Assembly (NCBI GenBank): GCA_030833665.1
Contig: JAURGT010000009.1
Location: 1-55,437 of the forward strand
DNA from: Miltoncostaeales bacterium
GTDB lineage: Bacteria; Actinomycetota; Thermoleophilia; Miltoncostaeales; Miltoncostaeaceae
DNA: 55,437 bases
Direction: 5' to 3'
A program made the translations under genes and the position numbers. The notes beneath the pieces are model-generated. The model worked only from the letters and a program-made list of their open reading frames with translations, was not told the origin of the DNA and did not search any database. This document shows positions 16,171 through 26,178 of this stretch, in pieces (position 1 is the stretch's first letter; each line of letters opens with the position of its first letter).

Positions 16171-17166
16171 ATGTCTGACGTCGTCGTCGCCGTCGATGCG
16201 ATGGGCGGCGACAAGGCACCGCAGGTTCCCGTGGCCGGCGCCATCGAGGCGGCGCGCGAGGGCATTGGCATCGTGCTCGTGGGCGACGCCCCGCTCCTCG
16301 AGAAGACCCTCGAGCAGCACGGCGACCTGCCGTCGAACATCGAGATCGTCCACGCGCCCGACCGCATCCTCTCTACCGACGACGCGGTCAAGGCCGTGCG
16401 GACCAAGCCGGATGCCTCGATGGTGGTGGCGTGCCGGCACGTGCACGAGGGCCGCGCCGGCGCGGTGATCTCCGCCGGGCACACCGGCGGCATGCTGGCC
16501 GCGTCCACGCTCATCCTCCGCCGCCTTCCGGGCGTCATCCGCCCCGGCCTCGCCGTGCCCATGCCCTCGATCGCCGGGCCCATCGTGATGATCGACGGCG
16601 GTGCCAACGCCGAGTGCAAGCCCGAGTACCTCGCCCAGTTCGCGGTGATGGGCCGCGTGCTCGGCCGCGACATCCTCGGCATACACGAGCCCACCGTGGG
16701 CATCCTCACCATCGGCGAGGAGGCGGGCAAGGGCACCGAGCTGGTGCTCGAGACCTACGAGCTGCTCCAGGGCACCCCCGGCTTCATCGGCAACATCGAG
16801 GGCCGCGACATCCCGAAGGGCAAGGCCCGCATCATCGTCACCGACGGCTTCACCGGCAACGTGGCGCTCAAGCTCTACGAAGGCACTGCCGCGATGATCT
16901 TCCACGAGATCCGCCGCGGCCTCACGTCAAGCGTGCGGGGCAAGGTGGCAGGCGCCCTCGGCATGCCCGTGTTCAAGGACCTGCGCAAGAACATCGACCC
17001 CGAGGAGTACGGCAGCGCCTACCTGCTGGGCGTGCGGGGCATCTCGATGATCGGCCACGGCAACACAGGCACCCGCGGCATGGCCAACGGCATCCGCCGC
17101 GCCGCACAGGGCATTCGCGAGGACGTCACCGGCCACATCCAGGCCGGCATCGCCGCCAGCGCCTGA
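16171..17166 (+). CDS. plsX: Phosphate acyltransferase PlsX
   Basis: A 331-residue enzyme that converts acyl-ACP to acyl-phosphate, the first committed step of the PlsX/PlsY route to phosphatidic acid. Signature segments are VAVDAMGGDKAP at the N-terminus, SAGHTGGMLA, MIDGGANAECKPEYL, and DGFTGNVALKLYEG. ATG 16171 is chosen because homology starts at once after it. It acts at the inner membrane surface, and its substrate carrier, ACP, is encoded by the next gene. Confidence 0.95.
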   Translation: MSDVVVAVDAMGGDKAPQVPVAGAIEAAREGIGIVLVGDAPLLEKTLEQHGDLPSNIEIVHAPDRILSTDDAVKAVRTKPDASMVVACRHVHEGRAGAVISAGHTGGMLAASTLILRRLPGVIRPGLAVPMPSIAGPIVMIDGGANAECKPEYLAQFAVMGRVLGRDILGIHEPTVGILTIGEEAGKGTELVLETYELLQGTPGFIGNIEGRDIPKGKARIIVTDGFTGNVALKLYEGTAAMIFHEIRRGLTSSVRGKVAGALGMPVFKDLRKNIDPEEYGSAYLLGVRGISMIGHGNTGTRGMANGIRRAAQGIREDVTGHIQAGIAASA

Positions 17167-17208
17167 ATCCCGCTTCATGCCGGGCTGCGGGGCGTCCGGT
17201 GGCACTGG

Positions 17209-17214
17209 TACGTT
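17209..17214 (+). promoter_or_regulatory. -10 box upstream of acpP
   Basis: TACGTT lies 40 nt before the acpP ATG. The resulting leader would contain the TAAGGAG ribosome binding site. Confidence 0.4.
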
Positions 17215-17254
17215 CCCGCCCGTTCCCGGACCAGTCTCATGCCCTTAAGGAGCA

Positions 17255-17503
17255 ATGGTGGATCGAGCGCAGGCCCTCTCCGAGCTTCAGTCAATCCTCG
17301 TCGAGCAGCTCGGCGTGGACGCCTCCGAGGTCGTCGAGACCGCCTCCTTCGCGGAGGACCTCAACGCGGACTCCCTTGACCTGGTCGAGATGATCATGGA
17401 GATGGAGGACAAGTTCGGGGTCAAGATCCCGGATGAGGATGCGGAGAAGATCGTCACGGTCGGTGACGCCGTCGACTACATCGTCGCCCGCTCCGGTTCC
17501 TGA
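17255..17503 (+). CDS. acpP: Acyl carrier protein
   Basis: An 82-residue acidic four-helix carrier protein. Ser40 in the [10 protein letters not shown] motif is the phosphopantetheine attachment site, followed by the usual IPDEDAEKI segment. It carries growing fatty acyl chains for synthesis and for PlsX. TAAGGAG sits directly before the ATG as a strong ribosome binding site, fitting high expression. Confidence 0.96.
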   Translation: MVDRAQALSELQSILVEQLGVDASEVVETASFAEDLNADSLDLVEMIMEMEDKFGVKIPDEDAEKIVTVGDAVDYIVARSGS

Positions 17504-18194
17504 CGGGTCCGGGCCCCGGCCACGTGATCTGGCGGAGCTCCTCGCGTTGCTCGCCCCAGATGCCCGGCGCCTGGCGCTCACCCATCCGTTCTGGGCCCCG
17601 GACTCCCTCCGTTCGTATGAGCGGCTGGAGTTCCTCGGGGACGCGGTGCTGGGCGTGATCGTCACGGAGGCGCTCATGCAACGTCACCCTCACCGACTCG
17701 AGGGCGACCTCACGTGGATGCGCCAGGCGGTCGTGTCGCGCGATGCCTGCGCGGTGGTTGCCGATGCCTGCGGCCTGCCGCAGGCCATGGTGGACGCCGC
17801 GCCGACGCCGCGCCGCGACGACGCACGACGCCTCGGCGAGCACCGCAACGTGAAGGCCGCGCTGGTGGAGTCGGTCATCGGCGCTGCCTGGCTCGACGTG
17901 GGGGTGCTCGCCACGCGCTCGGCGGTGCTCGGTGCCTTCGCCGAGCCGCTGGATCATGCCCACGAGCGCATCCGTGATCCGAAGACCAAGCTGCAGGAAC
18001 TGCTGCAGGGGCGGGGAGAGCCGTCCGCGCGCTACGAGATCACGGGCCAGGAGGGATCGGCCCACGACGCCACGTTCCACGCGCGCGTGCTGCAGGGCGA
18101 CCGCGAGCTCGGCGCGGGCTCGGGCCGTTCGAAGCAGGCAGCAGAGAGGGCCGCGGCCGAGGCCGCCCTCGCGTCCCTGGGCGAGGGGAGCTGA
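17433..18194 (+). CDS. rnc: Ribonuclease III (start uncertain)
   Basis: An RNase III that cleaves double-stranded RNA in rRNA and mRNA processing. The catalytic domain has the signature [12 protein letters not shown] and the second acidic cluster [15 protein letters not shown]. The double-stranded RNA-binding domain begins near [11 protein letters not shown]. The start is unclear: homology begins only just after the acpP stop (about 17529), where no ATG, GTG or TTG exists until TTG 17547. The listed ATG (17433) and a GTG (17463) lie inside acpP and add residues not seen in relatives; a CTG at 17529 is a further option. Confidence 0.88.
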   Translation: MRMRRRSSRSVTPSTTSSPAPVPDGSGPRPRDLAELLALLAPDARRLALTHPFWAPDSLRSYERLEFLGDAVLGVIVTEALMQRHPHRLEGDLTWMRQAVVSRDACAVVADACGLPQAMVDAAPTPRRDDARRLGEHRNVKAALVESVIGAAWLDVGVLATRSAVLGAFAEPLDHAHERIRDPKTKLQELLQGRGEPSARYEITGQEGSAHDATFHARVLQGDRELGAGSGRSKQAAERAAAEAALASLGEGS

Positions 18195-18198
18195 TTCC

Positions 18199-21100
18199 GT
18201 GCTGAGGCGCCTTCGCATCAAGGGCTTCAAGTCATTCGCCGACCCGGTCGACCTCGAGTTCGGTCCGGGCATCAATGTGATCGTCGGTCCCAACGGGTCC
18301 GGCAAGAGCAACATCTCGGAGGCCATCGCCTGGGCCCTGGGCGAGCAGCGCTCGGGCAAGCTGCGCGCGCCGGCCATGCAGGACGTCCTGTTCTCGGGAG
18401 GCGACGGCCGGCAGCCGGTTGGACTGGCCGAGGTGGTGGTCACCCTCGAAGGCGCGCCCGGCGAGGGACCAGCCGAGATGGGCGTCTCCCGGCGCCTCAC
18501 GCGTGCAGGGGAGTCGGGATACCGGCTGAACGGCGGCAATGCCCGCCTGGTGGACGTGCTCGATGCGCTCTCCACCCGCGGCCTCGGACCGCAATCGCTC
18601 TCGATCATCCGGCAGGGGCAGGTGGAGGCCATCTGTCAGAGCAAGCCCGTGGCGCTGAGGGGAATCCTCGATGAGGCCGCCGGCACGGGCCTGCCCAAGC
18701 GCCGCCGCCATCGCGCGGAGCTGCGCCTCAAGCACGTGGACGACCACCTGGCCCGTGCCCGCGACCTGGCGAACGAGCTGGCATCGCGCGCACGGTCTCT
18801 CGAGCGCCAGGCCCGGGCGGCCGAGCGGGCTGCGGAGGTCGAGCGCGAGCTCGATGAGGCGCGCGAGGCCCTCGCCCGCGCGCGCGCCGTGTCGGCGGCC
18901 CGTGAGCTGGCGGCCGCGCGCGACGACCGCTCCGCCAGGTCGGCAGCGGTCGCCACGGCCCGCGAGGGCCTCGATGCCGCCCGGGCTGCCGCGCAGCAGA
19001 TGGCCGCGGAGCGCCAGCAGGTGGTGTCCGAGCGCGAGGCGGCCATGCAGTCGGCCTCACGCATCCGGGGTGTCGCCGAGCGCCTGTCCGGGCGCGCCGA
19101 GGTTGCCGAGGGGCGCGTGTCGGCGGCTGCCGAGGAGGCCGAGCGACGTCGGGAGCGCCGGCGCGAGGCCCAGGAGGCGCTCGTGGCGGCTGAGTCGGCG
19201 GCGCGTGACGCCGAGCAGGCTGTGGAGCGGGCGGAGCGCGATGCCCGGGCGGCGTCCGAGCGCCTGGAGCAGGCCGAGCAGGCAGACGCCGCCGCCACGG
19301 CCGCGCTCGAGGCCGCACGCGATCACCGGCGCCTCGCCGAGCGGGACGCCCAGGAGCGTGCGGCAGCCGAGGCGCGCATCGTCCGCGCCACCGAGGCGCT
19401 GTCCGATCTCGACGGGGTCGGGGGCCCCGATCTCGAGCGCATCGATCGTCGCGCGGGCATCTCGCGCGCTCGTCGCGAGCGTGACGCCGAGGCCCGGGCA
19501 GCTGCCTCGCGCGGCGCCGAGGCCGCCCGGTCGGCGCGCGAGGGCGCGGCGAGCAGGTCGGCGCGGCTGGCAGCCGAGGCCGCCGCGCTCGCCCCAACAG
19601 ATGATCGCCACGCCGACGCGGTGGTGCTCGGCGATGGCATCGAGGTGCAGGACGGCATGGAGCGCGCGGTCGCCGCCGCCCTCGGAGAGCTCGCCGATGC
19701 CCCGCTGGTGGCGTCGGTGCGCGAAGGCGCGCAGGCGCTCGAGGATGGCGCCAGCGCGGCAGCCGTCGCCCGGCCCGCCGCCGCGGCGTCGCCGGCTCCG
19801 CCCATTCCGGGCGCGCGCCGCCTCGGCGATCTCGTCACCGCCTGTCCCGACCGGGCGCGGCCGTGGCTCGACGGGCTGCTCGCCGATGCGTGGCTCGTGC
19901 CGTCCGTGGACGGCCTGCCGCATGACCTGCGCCCGTGCGTGCTCGTCACGGCCGACGGCCTGGCATTCCGGCCCGGCACGGGCATGCTCACCGGGGTCCG
20001 TGGCCCATGGGCTGGCAGGGCGCTTCACAGGCGTGCCATCGAGGCTGCTGAACAGGCGTCCGCCCGTCTGGCTCACGCCGAGGACGCCGAGAGCTCGGCA
20101 GTGGCTGCCGAGCGCCGCGCCGAGGCCCGCGCGCGCGCCAGCACCCGGTGCGCCGAGCGATCGGATGCCGCGCTTCAGTCGGCGCGCGCCGAGGATCGCC
20201 GCCGCGCCGCCGCCCGCGCAGAGGCCGTCGCGGCACTCGATGCCGCCCGCGCCGAGATGACGCGTCTGGGGTCGGCGCCAGATGGTGCTCCTGTGGACAT
20301 CGACGCCGCAGAGCAGGCGGCGCGCGCCGCGCGCGACGCCCGCGACGCCGCGCGCGAGGCGTCGCGACTCGCCGAGGCGGGCGCAACACAGGAGCGCGCC
20401 CGCCATGCGGACATCGTCGCCCGGCGCGCCCGCGCCCGGGCCGAGGCCGAGGCCCCCGAGGCGCCGATGGCCGACCACTCCGTTGTGATCGCGGCCGCGC
20501 GCGCCATGGAGCAGGTGGCTGCCGCGCTTGCGCCGCGCGCCGACGAGGTGGACGAGCGCTCGCGTGCGCTTGCGGCCACCATCATGGAGCTGGCGTCCAC
20601 GGTCGCCGCCGCGGAGCAGGCGCGCGAGGCCGCCGAGGCCGCCCTGGCCGCTGCGGGCGACGCCGAGCGGGCCGCGGAGATCGCCCTGGCGGTCGCTGGC
20701 GAGCGCGCGCGCGAGGCCGGCGTGGCCGAGGACGCCCCGGCACCGCCGCCCCCGCGGATGACGAGGAGCCCGTCGACGACATCGCCGAGCGCGTCGAGGC
20801 ACTTGCAATGCGGCGCGAGGGCATGGGTGCGGTCAATCCGCTCGCCGCCGAGGAGCGCACGGAGCTCGCCGATCGTGAGGCCGAGACCACCGAGCAGATC
20901 GCCGACCTCGAGCAGTCTGCCGAGGCACTGCGTGCCCAGATGGCTGAGCTCGACGCCCAGGTAGCCGACGGCTTCGCCGACGTGCTGCGATCGGTGGATG
21001 AGCGATTCCAGGAGGTCGTGGGCCTCCTTTTCCCGGGCGGCACCGGGCGCCTCCGCGTGGTCGACGATGAGGGCGAGGAGGGCGTGCAGGTGGAGGTCGT

Positions 21101-21497
21101 GCCGGCCGGCAAGCGTGCGCGGTCGCTGGCGCTCTTCTCGGGCGGCGAGAAGTCGCTGATCGCCCTCGCCTTCTGCCTGGCCATCGCCATGGCCCGCCCC
21201 ACGCCCTTCTACCTGCTCGACGAGGTCGAGGCGGCCCTCGACGACGCCAACCTGCGCCGCTTCCTCGGTGTGCTCCGGCGGCTGGCGGGCGAGCGCCAGT
21301 TCATCCTCATCACCCACCAGCAGCCCACGGTCGAGGTGGCCGACACGCTGTTCGGGGTCACCATGGGCCGCTCCGGCGTGTCGCAGGTGGTTGCCCGTCG
21401 CCTCGACCGTGACGCCGAGGGTCCGGCGCGCCCGTGGGTGCGCAGGCAGCTCGCCGAGGTGCGCGCCCCCGAAGCGCCCTCCGCGCAGGCCGGATGA
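18199..21497 (+). CDS. smc: Chromosome segregation protein SMC, interrupted by a frameshift
   Basis: About 1099 codons in two frames. The first frame (GTG 18199 to about 20750) holds the N-terminal ATPase half with Walker A VGPNGSGKSNISEAI, a long Ala/Arg/Glu-rich coiled coil and the hinge (about 470-600, including ALGELADAPLVASV). The second frame (to TGA 21497) holds the C-terminal half with the signature LFSGGEKSLIALAF and Walker B FYLLDEVEAALDDAN. Both halves are needed for one ATPase site, so the ends belong to one gene. The frame changes at the C5 run 20749-20753. SMC compacts and segregates chromosomes with ScpA/ScpB. Confidence 0.92.
20749..20753 (+). other. Frameshift site in smc (C5 run)
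   Basis: The reading frame moves by -1 in a Pro/Ala-coding stretch. One more C here (C6) would join the frames as APAPPPPADDEEP, a natural hydrophilic linker. A base lost in sequencing or assembly is the simplest explanation; a true mutation or ribosomal slippage cannot be excluded. Confidence 0.8.
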
Positions 21498-22522
21498 CCG
21501 ACGGGCCGGCCGAGGGAGCACTCGGCGCGTTCGCCGAGCTCTTCGGTCTGGCCGCGCCCGAGCCCGAGGATGCCCGCCCCGAGCCATCGCGTCGCGGGCT
21601 GTTCCGCCGCCTGCGCGAGAGCATCGCGTCGAGCCAGTCGCAGGCCATCTCGCCGCAGCTGGCCGGCATCTACCAGGCGAAGATGGTCACGGATGATCTG
21701 TGGGATGACCTGGAAGAGGCCCTCATCATGGCCGACTGCGGCATGGCGGCCACCACCGACATAGTGGACGCCCTGCGCGAGCAGGCTGCGGAGGGCCGCA
21801 TCACGTCGGGCGCGTCGCTCGGCACTGCGCTCACCGCCGAGATCACCCGTCGCCTGGCGCCCGAGGCCCCTCGCATCGCGCTGGGCGACGGGCCCACGGT
21901 CATCCTCGTGGTGGGCGTCAACGGCAGCGGGAAGACCACCACGATCGGCAAGCTGGCCAACCGGCTCACCGAGCTGGGGCAGAAGGTGGTGATCGGCGCG
22001 GGCGACACCTTCCGTGCCGCGGCCGTGGAGCAACTGTCGGTGTGGGCCGACCGGGCCGGCGTGGACATCGTGAAGCAGGGACAGGGTGCCGACCCGGGCG
22101 CCGTTGCGTTTGACGCCGTGGCCGCGGGCCAGGCACGCGGCGCGGACGTGGTGATCATCGATACGGCGGGGCGCCTGCAGACGCAGCACAACCTCATGGA
22201 GGAGCTGCGCAAGGTGCACGGGGTCACCGGCAAGGCCATGGCGGGTGCGCCGCACCACGTGCTGCTCGTCATCGACTCCACCACGGGGCAGAACGGCCTG
22301 TCGCAGGCGCAGCTCTTCTCGGAGGCCGTGCCCGTCTCGGGCCTGGTGCTCACGAAGTTCGATGGCGTGGCACGTGGCGGCATCGTGCTTGCCATCGAAC
22401 GCGAGCTGGGCATTCCCGTCACGCTGATGGGCGTGGGGGAGGGCATCGACGACCTGCAGCCCTTCGATGCCAGGGCCTTCGCGGAGGCAATCTTCTCGCC
22501 CGCCTCGGGCGCCGGCGCCTAG
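21494..22522 (+). CDS. ftsY: Signal recognition particle receptor FtsY
   Basis: A 342-residue SRP GTPase that docks ribosome-nascent-chain complexes at the membrane. After a short acidic N-terminal region come the N domain (LWDDLEEALIMADCG) and the G domain with GVNGSGKTTTIGKLA near residue 140, AGDTFRAAAVEQL, DTAGRLQTQHNLMEEL and TKFDGVARGG. The A domain is much shorter than in E. coli, as usual in Gram-positives. The ATG overlaps the smc stop as ATGA. Confidence 0.95.
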   Translation: MTDGPAEGALGAFAELFGLAAPEPEDARPEPSRRGLFRRLRESIASSQSQAISPQLAGIYQAKMVTDDLWDDLEEALIMADCGMAATTDIVDALREQAAEGRITSGASLGTALTAEITRRLAPEAPRIALGDGPTVILVVGVNGSGKTTTIGKLANRLTELGQKVVIGAGDTFRAAAVEQLSVWADRAGVDIVKQGQGADPGAVAFDAVAAGQARGADVVIIDTAGRLQTQHNLMEELRKVHGVTGKAMAGAPHHVLLVIDSTTGQNGLSQAQLFSEAVPVSGLVLTKFDGVARGGIVLAIERELGIPVTLMGVGEGIDDLQPFDARAFAEAIFSPASGAGA

Positions 22523-22527
22523 CGCGA

Positions 22528-22533
22528 TAACCT
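22528..22533 (+). promoter_or_regulatory. -10 box of ffh (leaderless type)
   Basis: TAACCT begins 5 nt after the ftsY stop and lies 8 nt before the ffh GTG. No ribosome binding site is present between them. Confidence 0.55.
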
Positions 22534-22541
22534 CCGCGGCC

Positions 22542-23861
22542 GTGTTCGACGCACTCACCGACAAGCTGCAGGGGGTGTTCTCCGGCCTGAAGGGCCGGGG
22601 GAAGCTCACCGAGAGCGACATCGACAAGGCCATGCGCGCCATACGCCTGTCGCTTCTCGAGGCCGACGTGAGCCTGCCTGTGGTGAAGCAGCTCACGACC
22701 GCCATCAAGGAGCGGGCCACGGGCGACGAGGTGATGTCGTCGATCACGCCCGACCAGCAGGTGGTGAAGATCGTCAACGAGGAGCTCACGCGCCTCATGG
22801 GCGGCACCAACGTGAGCCTGGCGATGTCGCCGAATCCGCCCACGGTCATCCTCATGGCCGGCCTTCAGGGATCGGGCAAGACCACGCACACGGCCAAGCT
22901 GGCGCGCATGCTCGCCGCCGAGGGCCGCGCGCCGATCATGGTGGCCTGCGACGTGCGCCGACCGGCAGCCATGGAGCAGCTCGCCGTGCTGGGCGAGCAG
23001 ATCGACGTTCCCGTGCACCGCGAGGATGGCGCCACCGACCCGCTGAAGGTGGCGAAGGACGGCATCGCCGCCGCCAAGCGCACCGGCCGCGATGTGGTGC
23101 TCGTGGACACCGCGGGCCGCCTCAGCATCGACGCCGAGATGATGGACGAGCTCGTGGCCATCCGGGATGCCGTGAAGCCCACGTCGGTGATCCTGGTGGT
23201 GGATGCCATGACCGGCCAGACGGCCGTGGACGTGGCCGTGGCCTTCCAGGACGCGGTGCAGTTCGACGGGGTGATCCTCAGCAAGCTCGACGGCGACGCC
23301 CGTGGTGGCGCGGCGCTGTCGGTGCGGGCGGTCACCGGCAAGCCGATCCTCTTCGTGGGAACCGGCGAGAAGGTGGACGCTCTCGAGGCGTTCCACCCCG
23401 ATCGCATGGCCTCGCGCATCCTGGGAATGGGCGACGTGCTGAGCCTCATCGAGAAGGCCCAGCAGAACGTCGATGCCGACGACGCCAAGCGCATCGAGGA
23501 GAAGATGCGCGGGGGCAGCCTGACCCTCGACGACTTCCTCGACCAGCTGCGCCAGGTGCGGAAGATGGGCCCCATCGGGCAGTTGATGGGCATGATTCCC
23601 GGTCTCGGGCAGCAGTCGAAGATGAAGGACGTCGAGATCGACGAGCGGCGCATCGATCGCGTCGAGGCCATCATCTCCAGCATGACCTTGCCCGAGCGGG
23701 CCCGTCCGGACATCATCAACGGAAGCCGACGGCGCCGAATCGCAGAGGGAAGTGGCACCACGGTCCAGGAGGTCAATCAACTCCTGGCGCAGTTCAAGCA
23801 GATGCAGAAGCTCATGAAGCGCATGGGCAAGGGCGGACTACCGTCCATGCTCGGCGCCTGA
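22542..23861 (+). CDS. ffh: Signal recognition particle protein Ffh
   Basis: A 439-residue SRP54 GTPase that binds signal sequences and pairs with FtsY. It begins [12 protein letters not shown], with Walker [16 protein letters not shown] near residue 106, [24 protein letters not shown] and [13 protein letters not shown]. The Met-rich M domain at the C-terminus ([39 protein letters not shown]) binds the 4.5S RNA and signal peptides. GTG 22542 is the start because homology begins there and a TAACCT box precedes it. Confidence 0.96.
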   Translation: MFDALTDKLQGVFSGLKGRGKLTESDIDKAMRAIRLSLLEADVSLPVVKQLTTAIKERATGDEVMSSITPDQQVVKIVNEELTRLMGGTNVSLAMSPNPPTVILMAGLQGSGKTTHTAKLARMLAAEGRAPIMVACDVRRPAAMEQLAVLGEQIDVPVHREDGATDPLKVAKDGIAAAKRTGRDVVLVDTAGRLSIDAEMMDELVAIRDAVKPTSVILVVDAMTGQTAVDVAVAFQDAVQFDGVILSKLDGDARGGAALSVRAVTGKPILFVGTGEKVDALEAFHPDRMASRILGMGDVLSLIEKAQQNVDADDAKRIEEKMRGGSLTLDDFLDQLRQVRKMGPIGQLMGMIPGLGQQSKMKDVEIDERRIDRVEAIISSMTLPERARPDIINGSRRRRIAEGSGTTVQEVNQLLAQFKQMQKLMKRMGKGGLPSMLGA

Positions 23862-23884
23862 CACCGAATCCGACTGGGAGCACA

Positions 23885-24127
23885 GTGGTCAAGATCCGCC
23901 TCGCCCGTGTGGGCAGCAAGAAGAACCCCATCTACCGCGTCGTCGTGAGCGACTCGCGCTCGCCGCGTGATGGGCGCAACATCGAGACGATCGGCCGGTA
24001 CAACCCGCAGACCGACCCGTCGATCGTCGAGGTCGACCTCGCGCGCGCCGATCACTGGATGGGCCACGGCGCCCAGCCGACGCCGGCCGTGAAGAAGCTC
24101 ATCTCGATCGTCCGCGAGCGCGCGTGA
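23885..24127 (+). CDS. rpsP: 30S ribosomal protein S16
   Basis: An 80-residue ribosomal protein with the standard N-terminus [21 protein letters not shown] and the [18 protein letters not shown] segment. The start is GTG 23885, preceded by GGGAG. It overlaps the khpA start by 4 bp, in the conserved rpsP-khpA-rimM-trmD-rplS order. Confidence 0.97.
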   Translation: MVKIRLARVGSKKNPIYRVVVSDSRSPRDGRNIETIGRYNPQTDPSIVEVDLARADHWMGHGAQPTPAVKKLISIVRERA

Positions 24128-24372
24128 GCGAGGAGCGCGCCACCGAGATGGTTGCCCGCATCGCGCGGGCGATGGTGGAGCACCCCGATGAGGTCTCCTC
24201 GTCCGTCGGCGATGACCGCGGCGAGCCGTGCGTCGACCTCTTCGTGGCCGAGACCGACCGCGGCCAGGTGATCGGCCGTGGCGGACGCGGCGCCCATGCG
24301 CTGCGCACCCTGCTGCGGGCAGCGACCGGCCCCCGCAGCGCCGGCGGCCTCGGTCTGAGGATCGTCGACTAG
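24124..24372 (+). CDS. khpA: KH-domain RNA-binding protein KhpA
   Basis: An 82-residue single KH domain protein. The GXXG loop is present in [19 protein letters not shown]. KhpA works with KhpB/Jag in Gram-positive bacteria as an RNA chaperone linked to cell elongation; that role here is inferred from family and position. The GTG overlaps the rpsP stop. Confidence 0.9.
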   Translation: MSEERATEMVARIARAMVEHPDEVSSSVGDDRGEPCVDLFVAETDRGQVIGRGGRGAHALRTLLRAATGPRSAGGLGLRIVD

Positions 24373-24376
24373 CGCC

Positions 24377-24883
24377 ATGCCGGACGCGGGCGAGCGGGTC
24401 GCCATCGCGCGACTGGGTCGCCCGCACGGGGTGCGGGGGGCCATCACGGCGCATGCCGACGGGCCCACGCTCGGCACCCTCGAGCCCGGCGATGCCGTGA
24501 CCGTCCGCGTGGGCGCGTCCGAGCGCACGCTGGTCCTCGCCGCCCGTCGCGGCGAGGCCCCCAAGGCCATCGTGTCGTTCGAGGGCGTGGGCACGCGCGA
24601 GGACGCCGCAGCGCTCACCGGCGGCTCCGTGCTCGTGGAGGCCGCGCGCCTCCCGGAGCCGGATGACCCCGATACCTTCTACGTGCGCGACCTCGTGGGG
24701 TTCGAGGTGCACTGCGGCGACGCGCTGGTGGGAACGGTGCGCGACGTGCAGCCAGGGCTCGCGAACGATGCCCTCGCCGTGGTCACGGGCGACGGGGAGA
24801 TATTGCTGCCCTTCACCGCCGATGCCGTCACCGAGGTCGATGCCGATGCCCGCCGCATCATCCTGCGGGAGGGGCTGCTGTGA
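24377..24883 (+). CDS. rimM: Ribosome maturation factor RimM
   Basis: A 168-residue protein that binds S19 and aids 30S maturation. The N-terminal domain has [16 protein letters not shown]; the C-terminal PRC-barrel begins at [13 protein letters not shown] and ends [19 protein letters not shown]. It starts 4 nt after khpA and overlaps trmD by 4 bp. Confidence 0.94.
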   Translation: MPDAGERVAIARLGRPHGVRGAITAHADGPTLGTLEPGDAVTVRVGASERTLVLAARRGEAPKAIVSFEGVGTREDAAALTGGSVLVEAARLPEPDDPDTFYVRDLVGFEVHCGDALVGTVRDVQPGLANDALAVVTGDGEILLPFTADAVTEVDADARRIILREGLL

Positions 24884-25608
24884 GGGTCGACGTGCTCACG
24901 CTGTTCCCCGAGTGGTTCGACTGGTTGCGGCGCCCGCGCCACCTGGCCAATGCCTCCGCCACGAGCGGGCTCGACATCCGGTGCTTCAACCCGCGCGAGC
25001 ACACACCGCTTGGACAGGGCCAGGTGGACGACGCCCCGTACGGCGGCGGCCCGGGAATGGTGCTGCGCGTGGACGTGATCGCTTCGGCATTGGAGGCCGT
25101 GTACGGAATGCCGGCCGAGCGGGTCCGGGAGACCCGGCGGGTGGTGGTGCTCTCACCGCGTGGGCGCCCGTTCGACGACGCCGTGGCCCGGGAGCTGGCC
25201 GCGCTTCCCGACCTCACGCTGCTGTGCGGGCGCTACGAGGGTTTCGACGAGCGCGTGCACCAGCATCTGGCGAACGACTGCATCAGCCTCGGACCGTTCG
25301 TGCTCGCGGGTGGCGAGGTGGCCGCCATGGCAATCATCGACGCCATGGCGCGGCGCCTGCCGGGCGCTCTCGGCAACGACGAGAGCCTCGACCGGGAGTC
25401 GTTCTCCCCCGGCATGGAGGGCCAGGTGGAGCACCCGCATTACACGCGGCCGGCGGAGTTCCGCGGGTGGGGCGTGCCCCCGGTTCTGCTCTCCGGCGAT
25501 CATGGCGCGATCGAGGAGTGGCGCCGATCGCAGGTCCGTCCCGCACCCGCCCCCGGGTCGGTGCTATTCTCGCCGCCGCTTTCATTCCAGGAGGACACCC
25601 CGGCATGA
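24880..25608 (+). CDS. trmD: tRNA (guanine-37-N1)-methyltransferase
   Basis: A 242-residue SPOUT methyltransferase that makes m1G37 in tRNAs with G36G37, preventing +1 frameshifting. Motifs include [40 protein letters not shown], the trefoil-knot segment [14 protein letters not shown], and [13 protein letters not shown]. The GTG overlaps the rimM stop and the TGA overlaps the rplS ATG, so rimM, trmD and rplS are tightly coupled. Confidence 0.96.
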   Translation: MRVDVLTLFPEWFDWLRRPRHLANASATSGLDIRCFNPREHTPLGQGQVDDAPYGGGPGMVLRVDVIASALEAVYGMPAERVRETRRVVVLSPRGRPFDDAVARELAALPDLTLLCGRYEGFDERVHQHLANDCISLGPFVLAGGEVAAMAIIDAMARRLPGALGNDESLDRESFSPGMEGQVEHPHYTRPAEFRGWGVPPVLLSGDHGAIEEWRRSQVRPAPAPGSVLFSPPLSFQEDTPA

Positions 25609-26123
25609 CCGTTATCGAGACCTTGGAGCGGATGCAGCTCCGCGACGACCACCCTGACTTCCGTCCGGGCGACACCGTGCGCGTGCATTTCCAGGTCATC
25701 GAGGGCCAGCGCCGCAGGGTGCAGGTGTTCGAGGGCACTGTCATCAAGCGCCAGGGCGCGTCCGCCCGCGAGACCTTCACGGTGCGCAAGCAGAGCTTCG
25801 GCGTGGGCGTGGAGCGCACGTTCCCGCTCCACTCGCCGAAGATCGAGAAGATCGAGCGCACCCTCGAGGGTGACGTCCGCCGCGCCAAGCTCTACTACCT
25901 CCGCGACCGCGTGGGCAAGAAGGCGCGCGTGCGCGAGAAGGCCACGTGGATGTCGCAGCGCCAGGACGCCGCAGTCGTGGAGCCCGAGCTCGAGACCCCT
26001 GTCACCGAGGTGGAGGAGATCGTCGAGGTCGAGGAGGTCGTGGAGACCCCCGGGGCCGTGGTGGTCGAGGCCGCCGTCGACGTCGAAGAGCCCACCGGCG
26101 ACGCAGAGGGCTCGAAGGACTGA
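25605..26123 (+). CDS. rplS: 50S ribosomal protein L19 with acidic C-terminal extension
   Basis: A 172-residue L19. Residues 1-115 are typical: [43 protein letters not shown], and [19 protein letters not shown], ending [16 protein letters not shown]. The last 55 residues are an added Glu/Val-rich acidic tail ([13 protein letters not shown]) that is predicted to be disordered. CAGGAGGAC lies upstream of the ATG within trmD. Converging hairpins follow the gene. Confidence 0.96.
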   Translation: MTVIETLERMQLRDDHPDFRPGDTVRVHFQVIEGQRRRVQVFEGTVIKRQGASARETFTVRKQSFGVGVERTFPLHSPKIEKIERTLEGDVRRAKLYYLRDRVGKKARVREKATWMSQRQDAAVVEPELETPVTEVEEIVEVEEVVETPGAVVVEAAVDVEEPTGDAEGSKD

Positions 26124-26144
26124 CCCGCGCGGCCTGCTGCACGT

Positions 26145-26178
26145 CGCGGCGCGCGCCGCGGCGCCTCAGGCGCTGAGG
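26145..26178. terminator. Hairpin cluster between rplS and the lipoprotein gene
   Basis: A perfect 16-bp palindrome, CGCGGCGCGCGCCGCG (26145-26160), is followed at once by CCTCA/TGAGG around GGCGC (26164-26178). The genes on each side converge here, so this can serve as a two-way terminator. The second hairpin overlaps the stop of the minus-strand gene. Confidence 0.55.

Noticed and set aside
18700-20740. Tandem repeats in smc
   Set aside because: The Ala/Glu/Arg-rich repetition is the heptad pattern of the coiled coil and not a DNA repeat of fixed unit.
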